Positions 32,040-43,942 of a stretch of DNA of 64,000 bases are shown piece after piece (position 1 is the first letter of the stretch; every line of letters starts with the position of its first letter). Source of the DNA: Mesorhabditis belari (Eukaryota > Nematoda > Chromadorea > Rhabditida > Rhabditidae); NCBI GenBank assembly GCA_958450365.1, contig CAUEEP010000924.1, positions 558,001-622,000 on the forward strand, given 5' to 3'. Both the position numbers and the translations under genes were made by a program. The notes under the pieces are model-generated. The model ran no database searches and was not told the origin of the DNA. It worked only from the letters and a program-made list of their open reading frames with translations.

Positions 32040-32440
32040 GGGAAATCGGATTGGGTTGGATCGGGTCAGATTGGATCGTCCAAAGTTGACCCGATCCGAC
32101 CCGAAAAATTTGAATTTTCGGATTAACCCGAAACGACTCGATCCGGTTGGAAGATGGAAAGAATTGTCATTGTCAAAAGAGGCAAGATATGAATAGAGGT
32201 CTGCTTACAAACGTTGAAAGGTAATCGAGCAAGATTCAACAATGAAAAACGGGTCAATCAATGAAAACGACCCGCAAAATTGGAATTTTTGCGTTGATCC
32301 GACCCGATCCGACCGACCCAAATAAATTGAATTTTCGGGTTGGCCCGACTTGACCCGACTTGATCCGACCCGAAGCCTCTCGGGTTTGGGATTGCCCCGA
32401 CCTGGCCTCGATCCAACAAAGACCCAATTCCCATGTCTAG
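32040..32440. repeat. CCCGATCCGACCCGA-rich dispersed repeat
   Basis: Imperfect copies of CCGATCCGACCCGA and its complement are spread over 400 bp, with two arms of opposite sense (TTGACCCGATCCGACCCGAA near 32090, similar and inverted copies to 32440). No coding sense. Confidence 0.6.
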
Positions 32441-32519
32441 TGTGTATTGTGTATTGAACTGTGTACTTCTGTGTATTGAAAAAGCTTTTTCACTTTACTT
32501 CATGCCTTGAATAAAGTAT

Positions 32520-32770
32520 CTATATGTTACGTCCGATCTAGACTGATTCTTCACTTCACTCTAGAGCGGACGTCGGATCTAGAGTGAAGCGAGATCAAAC
32601 GTTCGATCTAGAATCAAGCCGCTCACTCTAAAGCAGACGTCCGATCCAGACTTAGATTTAGAGTCATCGGCTTGATCCTAGATCGGACGTTTGACCTGAC
32701 TTCACTCTAGATTGGACGTCCGAGAATCAGTCTAGATGGGACGGATTTCTTGATAGGACGTAACATATAT
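32520..32770. mobile_element. Foldback-like element
   Basis: Outer inverted ends ATGTTACGTCC...GGACGTAACAT. The interior is made of alternating-orientation copies of TCTAGAGTGAAG and CGGACGT/ACGTCCG. This modular palindromic build is typical of foldback elements. Confidence 0.6.
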
Positions 32771-32784
32771 ATGTCGTAGCCAAA

Positions 32785-32890
32785 AAGGTTTGAAACTTCT
32801 TCAGCTAGCCGTAAAGGTTTGAAACCTAATCGGCTAGCCGAAAAGGTTTCAAACCATATCGGCTAGCTGAAGAAGTTTCAGACTCATTTC
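32785..32890. repeat. Clustered inverted repeats with CTAGC/GCTAG
   Basis: Units of AAAGGTTTGAAAC and CGGCTAGCCG/CAGCTAGCCG alternate in both orientations and give a strong hairpin. It directly follows the foldback element. Function unknown. Confidence 0.55.
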
Positions 32891-33384
32891 TCATTTCTCT
32901 TTTTTGAATTCCCTTGCCTCTATCTTATTTCTTGATCTCAATTTGATCATCTTTCTTATTTTTCAATTTCCAATCGATGACCATGATGATAAAACCGTTC
33001 ATCTTGAAATACGGAATCTGCCTTTGAAGCTGTAACTTTGATGTTTTGACTCGAATTTTGCTTTGTGGTGAGTCTTGTGGTGGTGAAACACCTCCATCGT
33101 CATGTGCATTGTTCTTTTTGAAAACCCGAGCATCCACCCCCATGAACACGTGAACTTAATTTGAATCCTAGATATGAAGAGCTGTTATTGTGAACTGAAA
33201 CAGCACAAAAGCTTCCATTGTTCACAACAAAAAGCTTCTATTTTTTGGCACGAAACCCAATTGATCGGAGTGCATCGAAACGAAAATCCCTCCACAACTC
33301 AGCATCGTTTCAAAATGTATAAATGTGAAAATTCACTGTGGAAAGTACATCTTTTGGTTTACATTTGATCATTTTTTGTGTATA

Positions 33385-36300
33385 ATGAAGTTTTTCTTCT
33401 CAAGTCTCTTGATTATCACAATGATTATTCGTGAGTTCCTAAAATTGCTAAGATACGGCTAAATGTCTGAATAAGTTTTAAAAAGCTTCATTCAACTAAA
33501 CAAGAGAACGGAGATGTATAAGGAGCAAGTTTTCAACTAGGTCAGGTCAGACCATACTTATATCAATAATCCAGTCCGACCAGGTCAACCTCATATAATT
33601 TTTTCATGATTTTCAGCCTATTAACCAAAGCTGATCGTGGGATCGAATTTCCAGGACAGTCTAGTCATAATGAAAACCTGAACCATGATTCTGATCTGCT
33701 ATAATAGCTTGCCATTATTTTTTTGACCTTACTTGACCCGGCTAGGGCCAATAAGCCAGGGCCTGATAGATGGTTTAACCCTGGACCGATTTTGGCCTTG
33801 TCGTGGCTTAGTCTGACCTAATTCTAGACTTGTTCCTGGCCCTGGCCCGGCCGACAATTGCGACAATGAAGTGGAGGAGAACGAGTATAAAATACTGTAT
33901 TTTCCCTAATAGTAGTGCACCGCGCTGAGCCGAGTTGATGACTATTTTACGGTTTCAAAATTTTTACAGAAGCTAAACACTCTAATCCCCCACAAGATCT
34001 CATCATCAGCTACATTTTCCGACCCCACATTCCGATCAATAAGTTCTGATAAGCGCTTTTCGAGATTTCGAGCAATTTAGGCGAAGCTTATGATGCAATA
34101 CTATTAAGGAAAATACGGTTTACCAAATCAATCAGTAAACCCCCGAATTTTCAGATGAGTCTCTCGGATTCATCGAAGCTAAACAACCGTCGGCATTCGT
34201 TGAAGGAAGTACCTAGTATGTCGCAAATTGTAATCAATACTGTCAACCGAAAGTCACAGGAAAAATTTCGAAAGTGCTTACCTGTTGTAAAGTGAGCTTT
34301 TGAGAAAAACAAACAAAATTTATCCATTTTTCAGAGATACACTGGCTTTAACATCGGTTATTTCGGCTTTTGCACGGCTTTGAATCAAGCAGTTTGCACG
34401 GGATTGGACGAATATGGATAAGAATTTGTGATTGAAAAGAATAAAAGTTCAAAAAATGGAAAGAGCCAAAATGAGATACAGATATTTGATAAATTCAGAA
34501 CTCAAGGTGTGTTTTGGGACATGGCATTAGTTTTGATTTGAATTTGAAAATGATTCTTTAAGTCCGAGTAAGACTATCTGAACTTGATACAGTAAATTCG
34601 GTTTTTACATTGCAAGATTAATCTGTTCCCAAAAGCTTTCTAGGCTTTGTTAATCCTCTATTTTTCTATATTAGGCTGACAAACAAGTCTTTTTGCGATC
34701 TTTTAGAATTTCTAAACTCAACGATAAAGATATCAAAACGCTCTTTTATGACTTTTTTCTAAAATACTTTTTACAGACTACCATCTCACAAGTTGAAAGA
34801 TCATCTTTCCCAAATGTTTGTGCAAAAACCAAAATCTTACTAATCATTGCTATTTCAATAATCCTCCCCGTTTAATTTGTGTTCTGGGGAATCAAAAAAT
34901 GAACAGTTCATTAAAAATGATCATCTTTCACCAAATGAAATCGGAGAGTAAACTGATAATAAACAAAAAAATCTCACAGAACAAATGAAAAGTTCTACTT
35001 TAACGAATAAAAAAGAATAGAATCAAAGGTCTAATCTTTGCTTTAATCTGCTTTTATTACTTCTTGTGCTTCATGCTAATGGAAATTTTGTCGATCAAAG
35101 GCAACCAAAGCCATCCTTCAAACAAGCATTTTCTTCTTAGCAATACATGCGATTGCCTCCTGATTTGTCCTCCCGATTGGAAACACTATTTGAAGTCATG
35201 CTATAAGGTAAATCTAACTTTTTAAATTGGAATTCTTTGAACCATCAAAACTAATTTGCTTTGTATTACTGTGCTTTCCCATGAATTCTCTAAACGTGGC
35301 TAGACCTGTGCGCTTTTTGTTGAATGAATAACAAAACCAAGTTTGTTCAAGACACGTCGGCAAAGCAAAGGGCAAAGCGTGTGAAAATGTTTCACCGAAG
35401 CTCAAAGAAACAATGTGTTGACCCAGATGAAAATTGTGAAAGTACAGGGTGCGTCATAATATGGGCTCAGGTAAATCAGTCGGTACGAATCAAAAAACAA
35501 TTCGCCCAAAGATAACAAAGTTTTTATAGCAATCTTTATTTATATGTTAACAAATGTAAAGCCCAAATTTCAAAAATTCCTCCGTCAGCGGCGACGCACA
35601 ATTCAGGACGTCGGTGTAAGGCGTCAACTGTGGCACGCAAGTAGACAAGATCAAGCTCGTCCCATGCTTTAAGAAGCGCTTTCTTTAATGAGACAACTGT
35701 TCGATGTGGTTTAGCACACGCCTTAACTTCTAGGCTCAGAAATCCTCATTTTGCCTGACAGGAGCCGGACTGATCGATCCGAGTGACGATGCAACCTCTT
35801 TTTTTGATGTTGGGCTGAATCACTACCGAACGCCGTTTTCCTCTCCGGTTTTGAGCATTTGTTCCCAATTTCTTAAAGCTTTTAATAGTCTTGTTCAGCC
35901 GCGTAGAAACTCCCCAATTTTGTGAAATTGCACTTGTCAAAAGGCCTATCAAAGCAACGCTATGATCGAGTTCCGATAAACACTCGACTTGACCATCTCT
36001 ATAAAAACACTATATCATCTTAGAAATTATATCAAATAACCAGGGTCATCATGATAAAAGCAAAAGATACAAAATGACAACATATAGGTGGCACCAAATG
36101 GCCACAGATAAAGCTGTGGCCCATAATTAAGACGCACCCTGTGTCTCGAACAAAAGAAACCAACTTTCACCAGACAAAAGTGAGAGAAAATTTTGAGTAA
36201 ATGCAGAAGAAGGCGTCCTTTTATACGCGTGTGAGCGCGACATTGCTTGGGTACGGTATTTCTGGTGTCGTATTAGACTAGGGCCGCTTTTTGTTGGGAC

Positions 36301-36649
36301 TCGTCGTGACATGAAATATGATGAATTGAGTATGATTTTTAAAAATTAAGCAAATTCAAATCCTTTCTCCAGATCTATCCCGGACTGAATTGGGATCAAG
36401 CCGAAGTTCTCTGTCAAAAAATCACCAGTCGTCCTCATTTGGTTCACAGCGAGGATGTGGCTCAGTTTATCTCAGGTTGATTCGCGCTTTGGAGGATTTG
36501 CAAAACTCAAACATTTGAATGAATTGTCAGTATCAAGTTGAGGATCATTTTCAGATCAATTATGGAAACTCCAGGATTTGCCTGAGGCTTCGTATGTTAT
36601 TACATGGCTAGGCGATCATCCATCTATCAGCTCTTGGATCCGATTGAAG
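33385..36649 (+). pseudogene. C-type lectin gene, truncated within the domain
   Basis: Exons 33385-33430, 34155-34215, 35141-35207, 36373-36475 and 36555-36649 stay in phase (124 codons, no stop). The start gives a signal peptide (MKFFFSSLLIITMII), a short linker, and the N-terminal half of a CTLD: CPPDWKHYLKSCYK, NWDQAEVLCQKI, HLVHSEDVAQF and TWLGDHPSISSWIRLK. The second half (WND, EPN-like motif, last two cysteines) is not found downstream. Instead, within about 200 bp the sequence enters the duplicated block also present at about 48840. The gene therefore appears cut by the duplication event. A fragment in intron 2 (34345-34421) contains an open stretch (YTGFNIGYFGFCTALNQ) that does not fit the reading frame. 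Intron 3 holds a maT-derived element. A functional short product cannot be excluded. Confidence 0.65.
35445..36141 (-). mobile_element. maT-derived element, internally deleted
   Basis: Ends CAGGGTGCGTCATAATATGG and CCATAATTAAGACGCACCCTG, with TA on the left and TG on the right. On the minus strand it keeps the transposase N-terminus (GLLTSAISQNWGVSTRLNK, RRGKRRSVVIQPN) and C-terminus (LLKAWDELDLVYLRATVDAL). The catalytic core between them is deleted. It sits in intron 3 of the truncated CTLD gene. Confidence 0.75.
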
Positions 36650-37718
36650 GTTTGTGGCAGTTATCTTGAGAATCCGAGACCGGGCTCAATTGGCCCAGCA
36701 ACTTTATGGGTCAGGCCTGCAGCAAGTTTAGGCTCGGCGAAGGTAGACTAGGTCAGGCCGAGCAAGGCCGGAAGCTGGCCATTTGAGGACCAGATCCGAA
36801 AAAATTACTCCTACTGTCAGGAACTTACTTGTGTTACTGATTGTGCCAAGAGAAATCTGAAAACGCTTTTTTTAAACGACAAAGAGCTGTAAGGATTCAT
36901 TTGGAACAAGCAAATAGTAAGTTCGAAAATGAAATTTCATCCAGTTTGACCACTGTGCTTCACGCTTTTCTTCCGCTGATCTGGCTCGGGTACTTGTCTC
37001 ACCTTAATGGATTTTTTCCGTGAACTGTCTCGGTGTGCATGAAAAAGCGTATTCAATGAGACGAGCAGTGAATTGGAGAGTGCCATTGTTAGAAGGATTG
37101 ATGAAAGTTCTAGATGTCATCTCAGCTTTGGTTTATTCTTACGAGCTACCTGGATAGAACCCAAAATCGACGTTGAATAACGATTTCAATAAGATTGGTC
37201 CGTTGGCAGTTATGGCTAAAACTGCTGTATTGATCGTAGCTGGAACAACCTGAAAAGTGTCGTTTTCAGTGAGATGTCATGTTTCAACTAAATCTTAGAG
37301 CCAGGCCAAATCTGATCAAACCAAAAGCCTCTGCGTTTTCGGAGTTTTCCCAAATTTAGGCGAAAAACGGCTACTTTCAACTTTGGATTTTCATATCTAG
37401 AATCTAAGCTAATCGTTTAAATTTTTGCAGAAATATTAAGTAATTGACATCCTTAATAGGATGGAAAAATTTCAATCAAAAAAATCCGTGAAAGCTATAG
37501 TTGCCAGCAGGCGCAGGTACTCAGGTTGAGACTCGATCTGCGGCGACTTTTTAATACCCAACTCCCCAATAATCAATCCAATTCAAAATCTTTATGCACT
37601 ATTTTGTAGAGGAGATTCGGGGCTTTCTAATAGTTTAAAACATTTCAATTATTGGCTGAGGCTTGTAACCTTTTTATTTTTGGAAAGAGATCTGAGCGCT
37701 GCTTTCATTCCCACTATA

Positions 37719-39103
37719 CAGGGTGACCAAGAATTACTGCAACAACGTCGTATTATGTTATGAGCCCCATTTCACTTTTTGCTTACCTGTTTTTATGGTT
37801 TTTGTGTATTTTTCTTCTTTTATGGTATGATTACTAATTTTCAATACATTAGTATCGTTGTTTTCAGGAATGGTGAAAGCGTCTCCACATCGACAATCGA
37901 TCCTTGAGCTCAAGCGGCAGCGTGTTCAGGCGAGCGAGATCTCAAAGCGCCTGAATGTCCCCAGAAGCCTCGTTTCTCGAACCATTCAACGTTATGAAAC
38001 TCTGGGCACAGTTGCTGATCGCCCTGGAAGAGGTGCTCATCAAAGCATGGGATATCCTCGATGATGCCTATTTGCTCGCCACGATCAACGCGCTTCCCAA
38101 ACGTTTCTGATCGCCCTGGAAATAGTGCAAAACGAACAGCGGTTACTCCGGCTAATGTCAAGAAAGTGCGCGATCGTCTAAGATTGAACCCTGAGCCTGA
38201 GCCTAACCAATCGGCTCGGGGAATGACACAGAAAATGGGTCTGAAGAGAAGCTCCGTCAACACAATCATCAAGAAAAAGCTGAAAATGAAGCCGTACAAG
38301 AAGAAAAAATCTCAATTACTATCAGCTGCTGCGAAGGGAAAGCGAAAAGATCGATGTGCCCAACTTTTGCAACGGTTCAACGGAATCGATCACCACAACA
38401 TCCTGTTCACCGATGAAAAGATATTTACCGTCGAGGGAATTCTCGACAAGCAAAATGATCGAGTCTGGGCAAAATCTCAGCCAAACCTCACCGTATCGCG
38501 CAGTTCTCATCCTGCATTGGTGATGGTTTTTGCCGGGATAACCGCCAATGGAACGACCCCGCTGATCTTTGTTCTCCAAGGTGTGAAAGTCAATGCGGTC
38601 AATTATTTGGACTTGCTAAAAAAGGAGGTTGTTCCGTGGGCTCAACACCACTTCAAAAATCGAATTTGGACTTATCAACAAGATGGTGCGCCGGCTCACA
38701 AGGCAAAGAAAGTGCAAGAGTTTTGTTCAAGGACCTTCCCGGGCTTCATCTCGTTTCCTGAGTGGCCACCCAGCTCACCCGATCATCACCCATTGGATTA
38801 CTCAGTCTGGAGTGTTCTTGAAGCCAGGGCATGTGCAAAACCACATAAAAGTATCGAAAGTTTGAAGAAGGCGCCCATCAAAGCATGGGATACCCTCGAT
38901 GATGCCTATTTGATGACGGTCAACTCGTTTCCCAAACGTTTGCAGGCCTGTCTGAATGCCGATGGAGGCAAATTTGAATTTAATGATTAATTTGTTACTG
39001 TTATATGTTGAATAAAGGTATTTAAGTTAACTTTTCGAGATGGGTTGCATATTTGGTTGAAAGTCAGGCCTTTTGTGTGTTGCGGTAATTCTTGGTCACC
39101 CTG
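37719..39103 (+). mobile_element. maT (DD37D) element C
   Basis: Ends CAGGGTGACCAAGAATTACT and its complement, flanked by TA. The second copy of the segmental duplication (about 49855-49870, CCACTATAGATAGCTGTG) is the empty site, so this element arrived after the duplication. Confidence 0.92.
37870..38990 (+). pseudogene. maT transposase of element C, with internal patch
   Basis: The start MVKASPHRQSILELKRQRV leads a helix-turn-helix (SEISKRLNVPRSLVSRTIQR). The catalytic domain is complete: ILFTDEKIFTVE (first D), WTYQQDGAPAH (second D) and SSPDHHPLDYSVW (third D, 37 residues later), to a natural stop. Between 38030 and 38121 a 92-bp segment interrupts the gene. It is flanked by GATCGCCCTGGAA on both sides and resembles the element's own C-terminal coding region (CATCAAAGCATGGGATA..CTCGATGATGCC, seen again at about 38877-38910). 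The 92 bases shift the frame. The enzyme is otherwise intact. Confidence 0.88.
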
Positions 39104-39570
39104 TAGATAGCTGTGGTCCGGAACGGCAAACAAGAAAAAAATGACTTTGTCAGGAATGTGTCGTGAATGTGTACCGGCGGCCTATGACTGGCCATATCCA
39201 ATGTGTAAATTTTAAAAGTTAGCTATTTAGCTTTATATAGTCTTTCTTTGGCGTGTAGCTTTATATGGTCCTTGGGGCAGGCAGGTGAAGAAATTTGTGA
39301 AAAGGAGTACTCCACCTTGTGCAGAACCACATGTAATCAGCCAGAAATGAGTAAAGAAAGAAAAAGACAAGATACAATTTTGGATTCTCAAGTTTTTGGT
39401 TCTTCCTACCAGGTTGATGCCAAAGAAATTTCCCTCGGTATAAAATCTCCTGTTTTTTTAATCTGGAAATCTTATTTGATCTTATATGTGTATTTGCACT
39501 CTTGGATATTTACTTTATTTTTAAGCTTTTTCTAAATCAGAGCTTTCAATTTTTAATTGATATTTCCTTA

Positions 39571-39835
39571 GATCATGGTGGATCAAAAGTACGTCGTGAG
39601 CGCGTGTCTACTCTACGATTTCAAATGAGCAAAGACACTGTCGAATCACCTCGTGACCTCTGTTCCGCTGTTGGAGGACAAATTATGACCGAAAGATCCT
39701 GCCAGCTCTGGTTTGCCCGATTCCCAGAAGGTATCTTGAAGAGGAACCACATGGGCATCGCTTGACAACGATCGATAATAATGAATTGGAACAATGCAAA
39801 AACATGAGAGACTTCGATAAGTGGGCTTCAGGTAA
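39571..39835 (+). pseudogene. Mariner transposase N-terminal (HTH) remnant
   Basis: Frames around 39571-39835 give ACLLYDFK, SPRDLCSAVGGQIMTERSC, LWFARFPEG and then LTTIDNNELEQCKNM. This order matches the mariner/Mos1 helix-turn-helix region, whose conserved form reads roughly ..LYDF..., RNIC..FGE..VSERT, WFARFRSG and later the ID.DEL segment. Stops and frame shifts are present. No catalytic domain follows. It is absent from the second copy of the segmental duplication. Confidence 0.6.
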
Positions 39836-40409
39836 AAAAGAGATTTCTTCAGCGGAAGTGAATTGGTCACTTTTTGAGTGATCTGCCTTTAGACAAGTTT
39901 TTAATGGATGGGTAATGGGTCTCATTCAAAAGCTAAAATGACGTACTTAAAATGAGGAAAATTTGTGATTAAGGCAAATTTTATCTAATACTTTAACTTT
40001 TCAGTAACACCTATTTTAGCAAACACCCAGTGCCATGAAGATGACACCAAAAAAGCATCTTTTGAAATACAGCTTCTCTGTAAAAAAAATTTTGTCCAAA
40101 AATAGAGCTTATAGAGCGTATTGCTCATTGATGCTAGCCTTACCTCATAAGGAATCGTTTTTCTGGTGCAAAAAGTCAGCTGATTTTAAGCTGGCAAATA
40201 ATAATTTTTCGAAAATCTCTAAAATTTTAACGGAAAGCTGCACTCATTTTTTACTAGTAATTTCTTGAAGTCAACTTGCAAATAGTAGAACAAAGTGTTC
40301 TTGAATTGGGGGATTCGTTTTTAAGAAATTCCAGTCAAATTTTTTCTACGAACTTTCTTTCCAACTTAATGAATTCTTACCAACGGGAGCCCTAAAGCCA
40401 ATATCTTGT

Positions 40410-43212
40410 GTTTGTGCATTATTTGCAGACTTTTGACGAATATAAACGATTCCGAACTTCAGTCCGAAGAAGGGAGGAATTTTCTTGCATCATAAGGTGA
40501 AACTCACCATAAAAATGGCCGAATCAACAGCTCGTCTATGCAATTCTTTGGTCTTCTTACTGTACGTGGTGTTCCCGTCTAGCAATGTGTAGATTCTGAA
40601 AATAAAATGTTTTGTGTTCCTAAAAGTTAACTAACGCATAAACAGAAATGCAAGCGGGTATTCCGACGCAGGAACACCAAACGCAATAGCAAGTCCCGGC
40701 ACCAATAATATAGGATAGACCAAATGTGCTGAGCCCACTTAAAAAGGAAAACACTTTTCTCTGTGATCTTTTGCATCTTTGCCATTTAAAAATTCAAATC
40801 TGCCTTAGTGAAGAGGGACTCGCCTGAGGACAAGCGGACCCTCCTAACTAGGCGGATCTTACTCGACCAACCGAATACCAAAGTTTAGATCGAGCATGGA
40901 GAGATTCGGCGAGAGGAGATCATCTTGACCCTGAAAGATTGGAAATGTTTTAAAACGGAATCCTTCTTTACTGGATATTCTTTAGCGATGAAATCCTTTG
41001 GAGGGTCGGCTTTGTAAAATAAAAATATGCAAGGAGCAGGCAGGATTTGTGAGGGGAAATATAATATATGAATAAGGTTTTCGTTTATTGTATGACCTCT
41101 AAAATTTGAAGCAATCCGGCGAAATTTTCATTTGTTTCGGTCAAATGTTTGCTATTTTGTATCAGCTGAGTCTGCTTCCTTAAAGATGCCAACTTTTAAA
41201 AAATTTTTTGGTCCTGTTTTGATGACACATCGTGGTGTCAGAATTGGTTTTGCCTCAGGGTTCACGCATTGGCACAAAGTTGGTTTTTTTGAATATTTCA
41301 TTTAGAGGGGTCATGTATTGAATGGAGACCAAAAACCATGTACAGGGTGTCCAAAAAAAGTCACTTTGTGTCAAATCTCCAAAGAATTTTAAGTGGCTCA
41401 AAGTGGTAGGTATGGTAGAAAAATGATCTTTTTGGGGTCGCAAATTTTTGATATTTTGTCATGATTTTTATCCTATCATGATCATACAGGCTCGGTCATA
41501 ATTGTCGCAACAAGATAAAGTTCTGATCTGAAAGCAGAAAAGAGCAAAAAAGGCTAACATTAGCATTTGAGCAGGCTCGCAGGCGTTTCGGGAAGGCGTC
41601 AACGGTGGCGACCAAATAGGCTGGCTTTTTCCAATACGGTTCCAATACGGTTCCAATACGGTTCCAATACGGTTCCAATACGGTTCCAATACGATTCCCA
41701 CGCTTTCAACAGTGATTTCTTCAAGCTTTCGATGTTTTTGTGGGGCTTTGAACAAGCTTTGGCTTCTAGAACCAACCACGCTGAAAAATCCATTGGATTG
41801 AGGTCTGGAGAGCTAGGTGGCCACTCAGAAAAAGAAATGAGATCCGGCAGCTTATTTGTGTTCAAATGTTAAAATATCTTCTTGCCATTAATTTGCATGA
41901 AATGCCTTCATGCAAATTAATGGCTTCATGCCTATACATGAAATTTTCAAAAAAATCAACTTTGCGCCAATGTGTAACCCCTGAGACAATTCTGACACCA
42001 CGGTGTACTATCAAAAATCAGCGCAAAAAATTTTCAGGTACGCAAAGTAGGCCGCGTTTTTATGGACCACCCTGTATAATTGGAACTTGCAGAATCCAGT
42101 TTACGCCTCAGATATGTAAATTTGCGTGGATAAAAGCCACAACTACTATAGAAACTAGACGCATTCACTCTAGTTTTCAAAAGGAAACACGGTACTCGAG
42201 AGGAACGCCAATCGACCCACCTAACCTTTCGCCCGGATAACAAAAAGTATCGGAAGAATAGACACATGCATACGGCGCTTACAAGGAAATACCATCCCAA
42301 AATATATAGTCCCTAGAATGAATCAATGCGCTTATAGTTAGTTGTTCATTCACACTCACCAACTGAACTTGGATCGAAATTCCAAGCCTGGTAAGTGGGC
42401 CCTCGCTATAAAATGCAAAATAGGGCAAAAGAAGACCAATATCGGAGATTGTAATCAACATTTCCTGCAGAAGCATGGCCGTCTGGAAATAAAATATGAA
42501 GCTGGAATGAAAAATGATTGGTTTTTAAAGGTTTTGCCGTTTTTTTGAGCTTTGCTCCTGGGTTTGGATCTTGAATCTTGAATCTTGAATGTGCTGAACC
42601 CTGCAGAAGGTGTTTTAGCATCTCCTACAAGCTACTGTAATCTTGATTCAAGTTTTATTATAGCTCATTCTATAAATCATCGCTCCGTCTATAAACCATA
42701 GCTCAATCTACAACACAATAAACCTAGATTCGTTATGGAAAATATGGATTGGACAAACTCCGGAGTCGTATAGCTCTGCCTTGGCAGAACCAGGGTCAAG
42801 CTTTAGATTCCCTCTTTGGTACCAAAATGCAGGCAGAGCCAAGGCATTTTGATACTAAAAGAGTGCATATCTATGAGACAATGTATTAAGAAATCTTTTA
42901 ACCTGCCCCTCGCAGATTTTCCACTAGCAAATTTCTAGACTCTTCTACACTCACCTCTCCTAGAATAAGGTAAAATAGGTGCACTTTTGGGTCTTCTTTC
43001 TTTCGTTTGTAAAGCAACGTATACAGCACCATGATGTAAAGAATAAGTGAAATAAGAAGCATTCCATAAAACCATATCTCGACACTCAACGATCGTTTGG
43101 GTAACATTTCATCAAAATTCGAAGTAACTTTTAAATTCTCCTTAGAAAGCGACGGAACAGGTGTTCTCTGGTTTCCATAGATATAATGAGAAACTCCAAA
43201 ACTTGAATCCAA
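40410..43212 (-). CDS. Serpentine chemoreceptor-like gene, duplication copy 1
   Basis: Minus strand. The first exon (42898-43212 region) encodes an N-terminus and a membrane span (FYGMLLISLILYIMVLYTLL). The next (around 42362-42470) reads LLQEMLITISDIGLLLPYFA and carries the second span. Matching later exons of copy 2 are found here near 40920, 40630-40740 (SYIIGAGTCYCVWC), 40500-40600 and 40430. The family resembles nematode SRI/SRH-type seven-transmembrane receptors, thought to detect environmental chemicals in sensory neurons. Compared with copy 2, the fourth exon lost hydrophobic character (cysteine-rich here) and a maT-type element sits in the gene. Copy 1 may be decaying. Exact exon ends are not all settled. 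Confidence 0.45.
41343..42074 (-). mobile_element. maT-type element D with transposase fragment
   Basis: Ends CAGGGTGTCCAAAAAAAGTC and GGACCACCCTG, flanked by TA. On the minus strand it encodes the C-terminal catalytic part (EWPPSSPDLNPMDFSAW, the third aspartate, and KSLLKAWES), with most of the gene deleted. A diverged copy at the equivalent place in the second duplication (51506-53121) shows that the insertion predates the duplication. Confidence 0.8.
41631..41696. repeat. Minisatellite inside a transposase fragment
   Basis: Six copies of the 11-bp unit CCAATACGGTT lie in the transposase coding remnant of element D. Read in frame they give the periodic peptide GTVLEPYWNRI. Confidence 0.95.
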
Positions 43213-43579
43213 AAAGCGAATTATAAAAGTTCAAGGTATATAGAGAAATTGAAGGAATTGTCAGGTGAATCCAGAGGCCTTTTGCAGATGAAAAGAAGCG
43301 AACGTCTTAATCAATTTCTTTTTATTTGAGCTTAACAGATAGGCAGGTGTTTTCTGTTTCATGAATCAATTGCAATTGGCCAGTAAAATTTATTGATTAC
43401 GAAGCGAGGAACTAGAGTGGTCCTTTCAAGTGACGGGTTTTCCAAACTGTGGATAATTTGGTGGAGCTACCGTAATCTTACTTTTAGACTCATGTTTTTC
43501 GTGAACACCAGAGTCAGAGTCCCAACTAATTTGTTGCTCAGACACGTGTGGATTTGGTAGTTATCCGGTAGTCGGTTTT

Positions 43580-43905
43580 GGATTATTTACAGGGTGACCA
43601 GAAATGGTCCGGACAAGCCTTTTTGACTCGATTTTTACATGCAGATGGACTAAATACAAACACTTTTAAAAATCGTGAATTATACACTCTTAGTAACTCA
43701 AATCCAAAAGATTGTGCAAAAAGAGCAGCGGGGCCAGAGGATTTGGCCGAGCTGCTTCTTTCAACACGTTTTTTGCACTTGAAGCAGCGATCCGTTTGGC
43801 CCTGGAGCGATCTCGACGTCTATGCTCTCCAAAACTTCATAATTTCAATGCCAAACCGCATTTTTCAGGTAATTAATTGTTCTGGTGCGTGTACAAAATA
43901 TTAAT
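43580..43905 (+). pseudogene. Tc1-type transposase C-terminal remnant
   Basis: Starts with a TIR-like CAGGGTGACCAGAAATGGTC at about 43590. It ends with LQNFIISMPNRIFQVINCSG followed by CTKY, the classical C-terminus of Tc1 transposases. The middle is replaced by part of the inverted repeat seen complete at 54661-55080. The corresponding remnant in copy 2 (about 55110-55170) adds SPDLNPIENLWEYC, the DD34E signature. Confidence 0.7.
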
Positions 43906-43942
43906 TTTGATTTTCGCTTTTTATTATTGATTATTATAAAGC

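Larger units (their letters stand above)
36653..43900. repeat. Segmental tandem duplication, copy 1
   Basis: From about 36660 (AGACCGGGCTCAATTGG) to about 43900, the sequence corresponds in order and orientation to about 48840-55400. Differences are mainly insertions: maT element C and mariner-related DNA (about 39380-40170) only here, and the nested MITEs only in copy 2. The copies are diverged by scattered substitutions, so the event is not very recent. Confidence 0.85.

Noticed and set aside
34345..34421. Open stretch with YTGFNIGYFGFCTALNQ taken as an exon of the truncated lectin gene
   Set aside because: Using it after the strong donor at 34216 gives an immediate stop; skipping it joins the lectin exon at 35141 in phase. 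It may be an unrelated relic.
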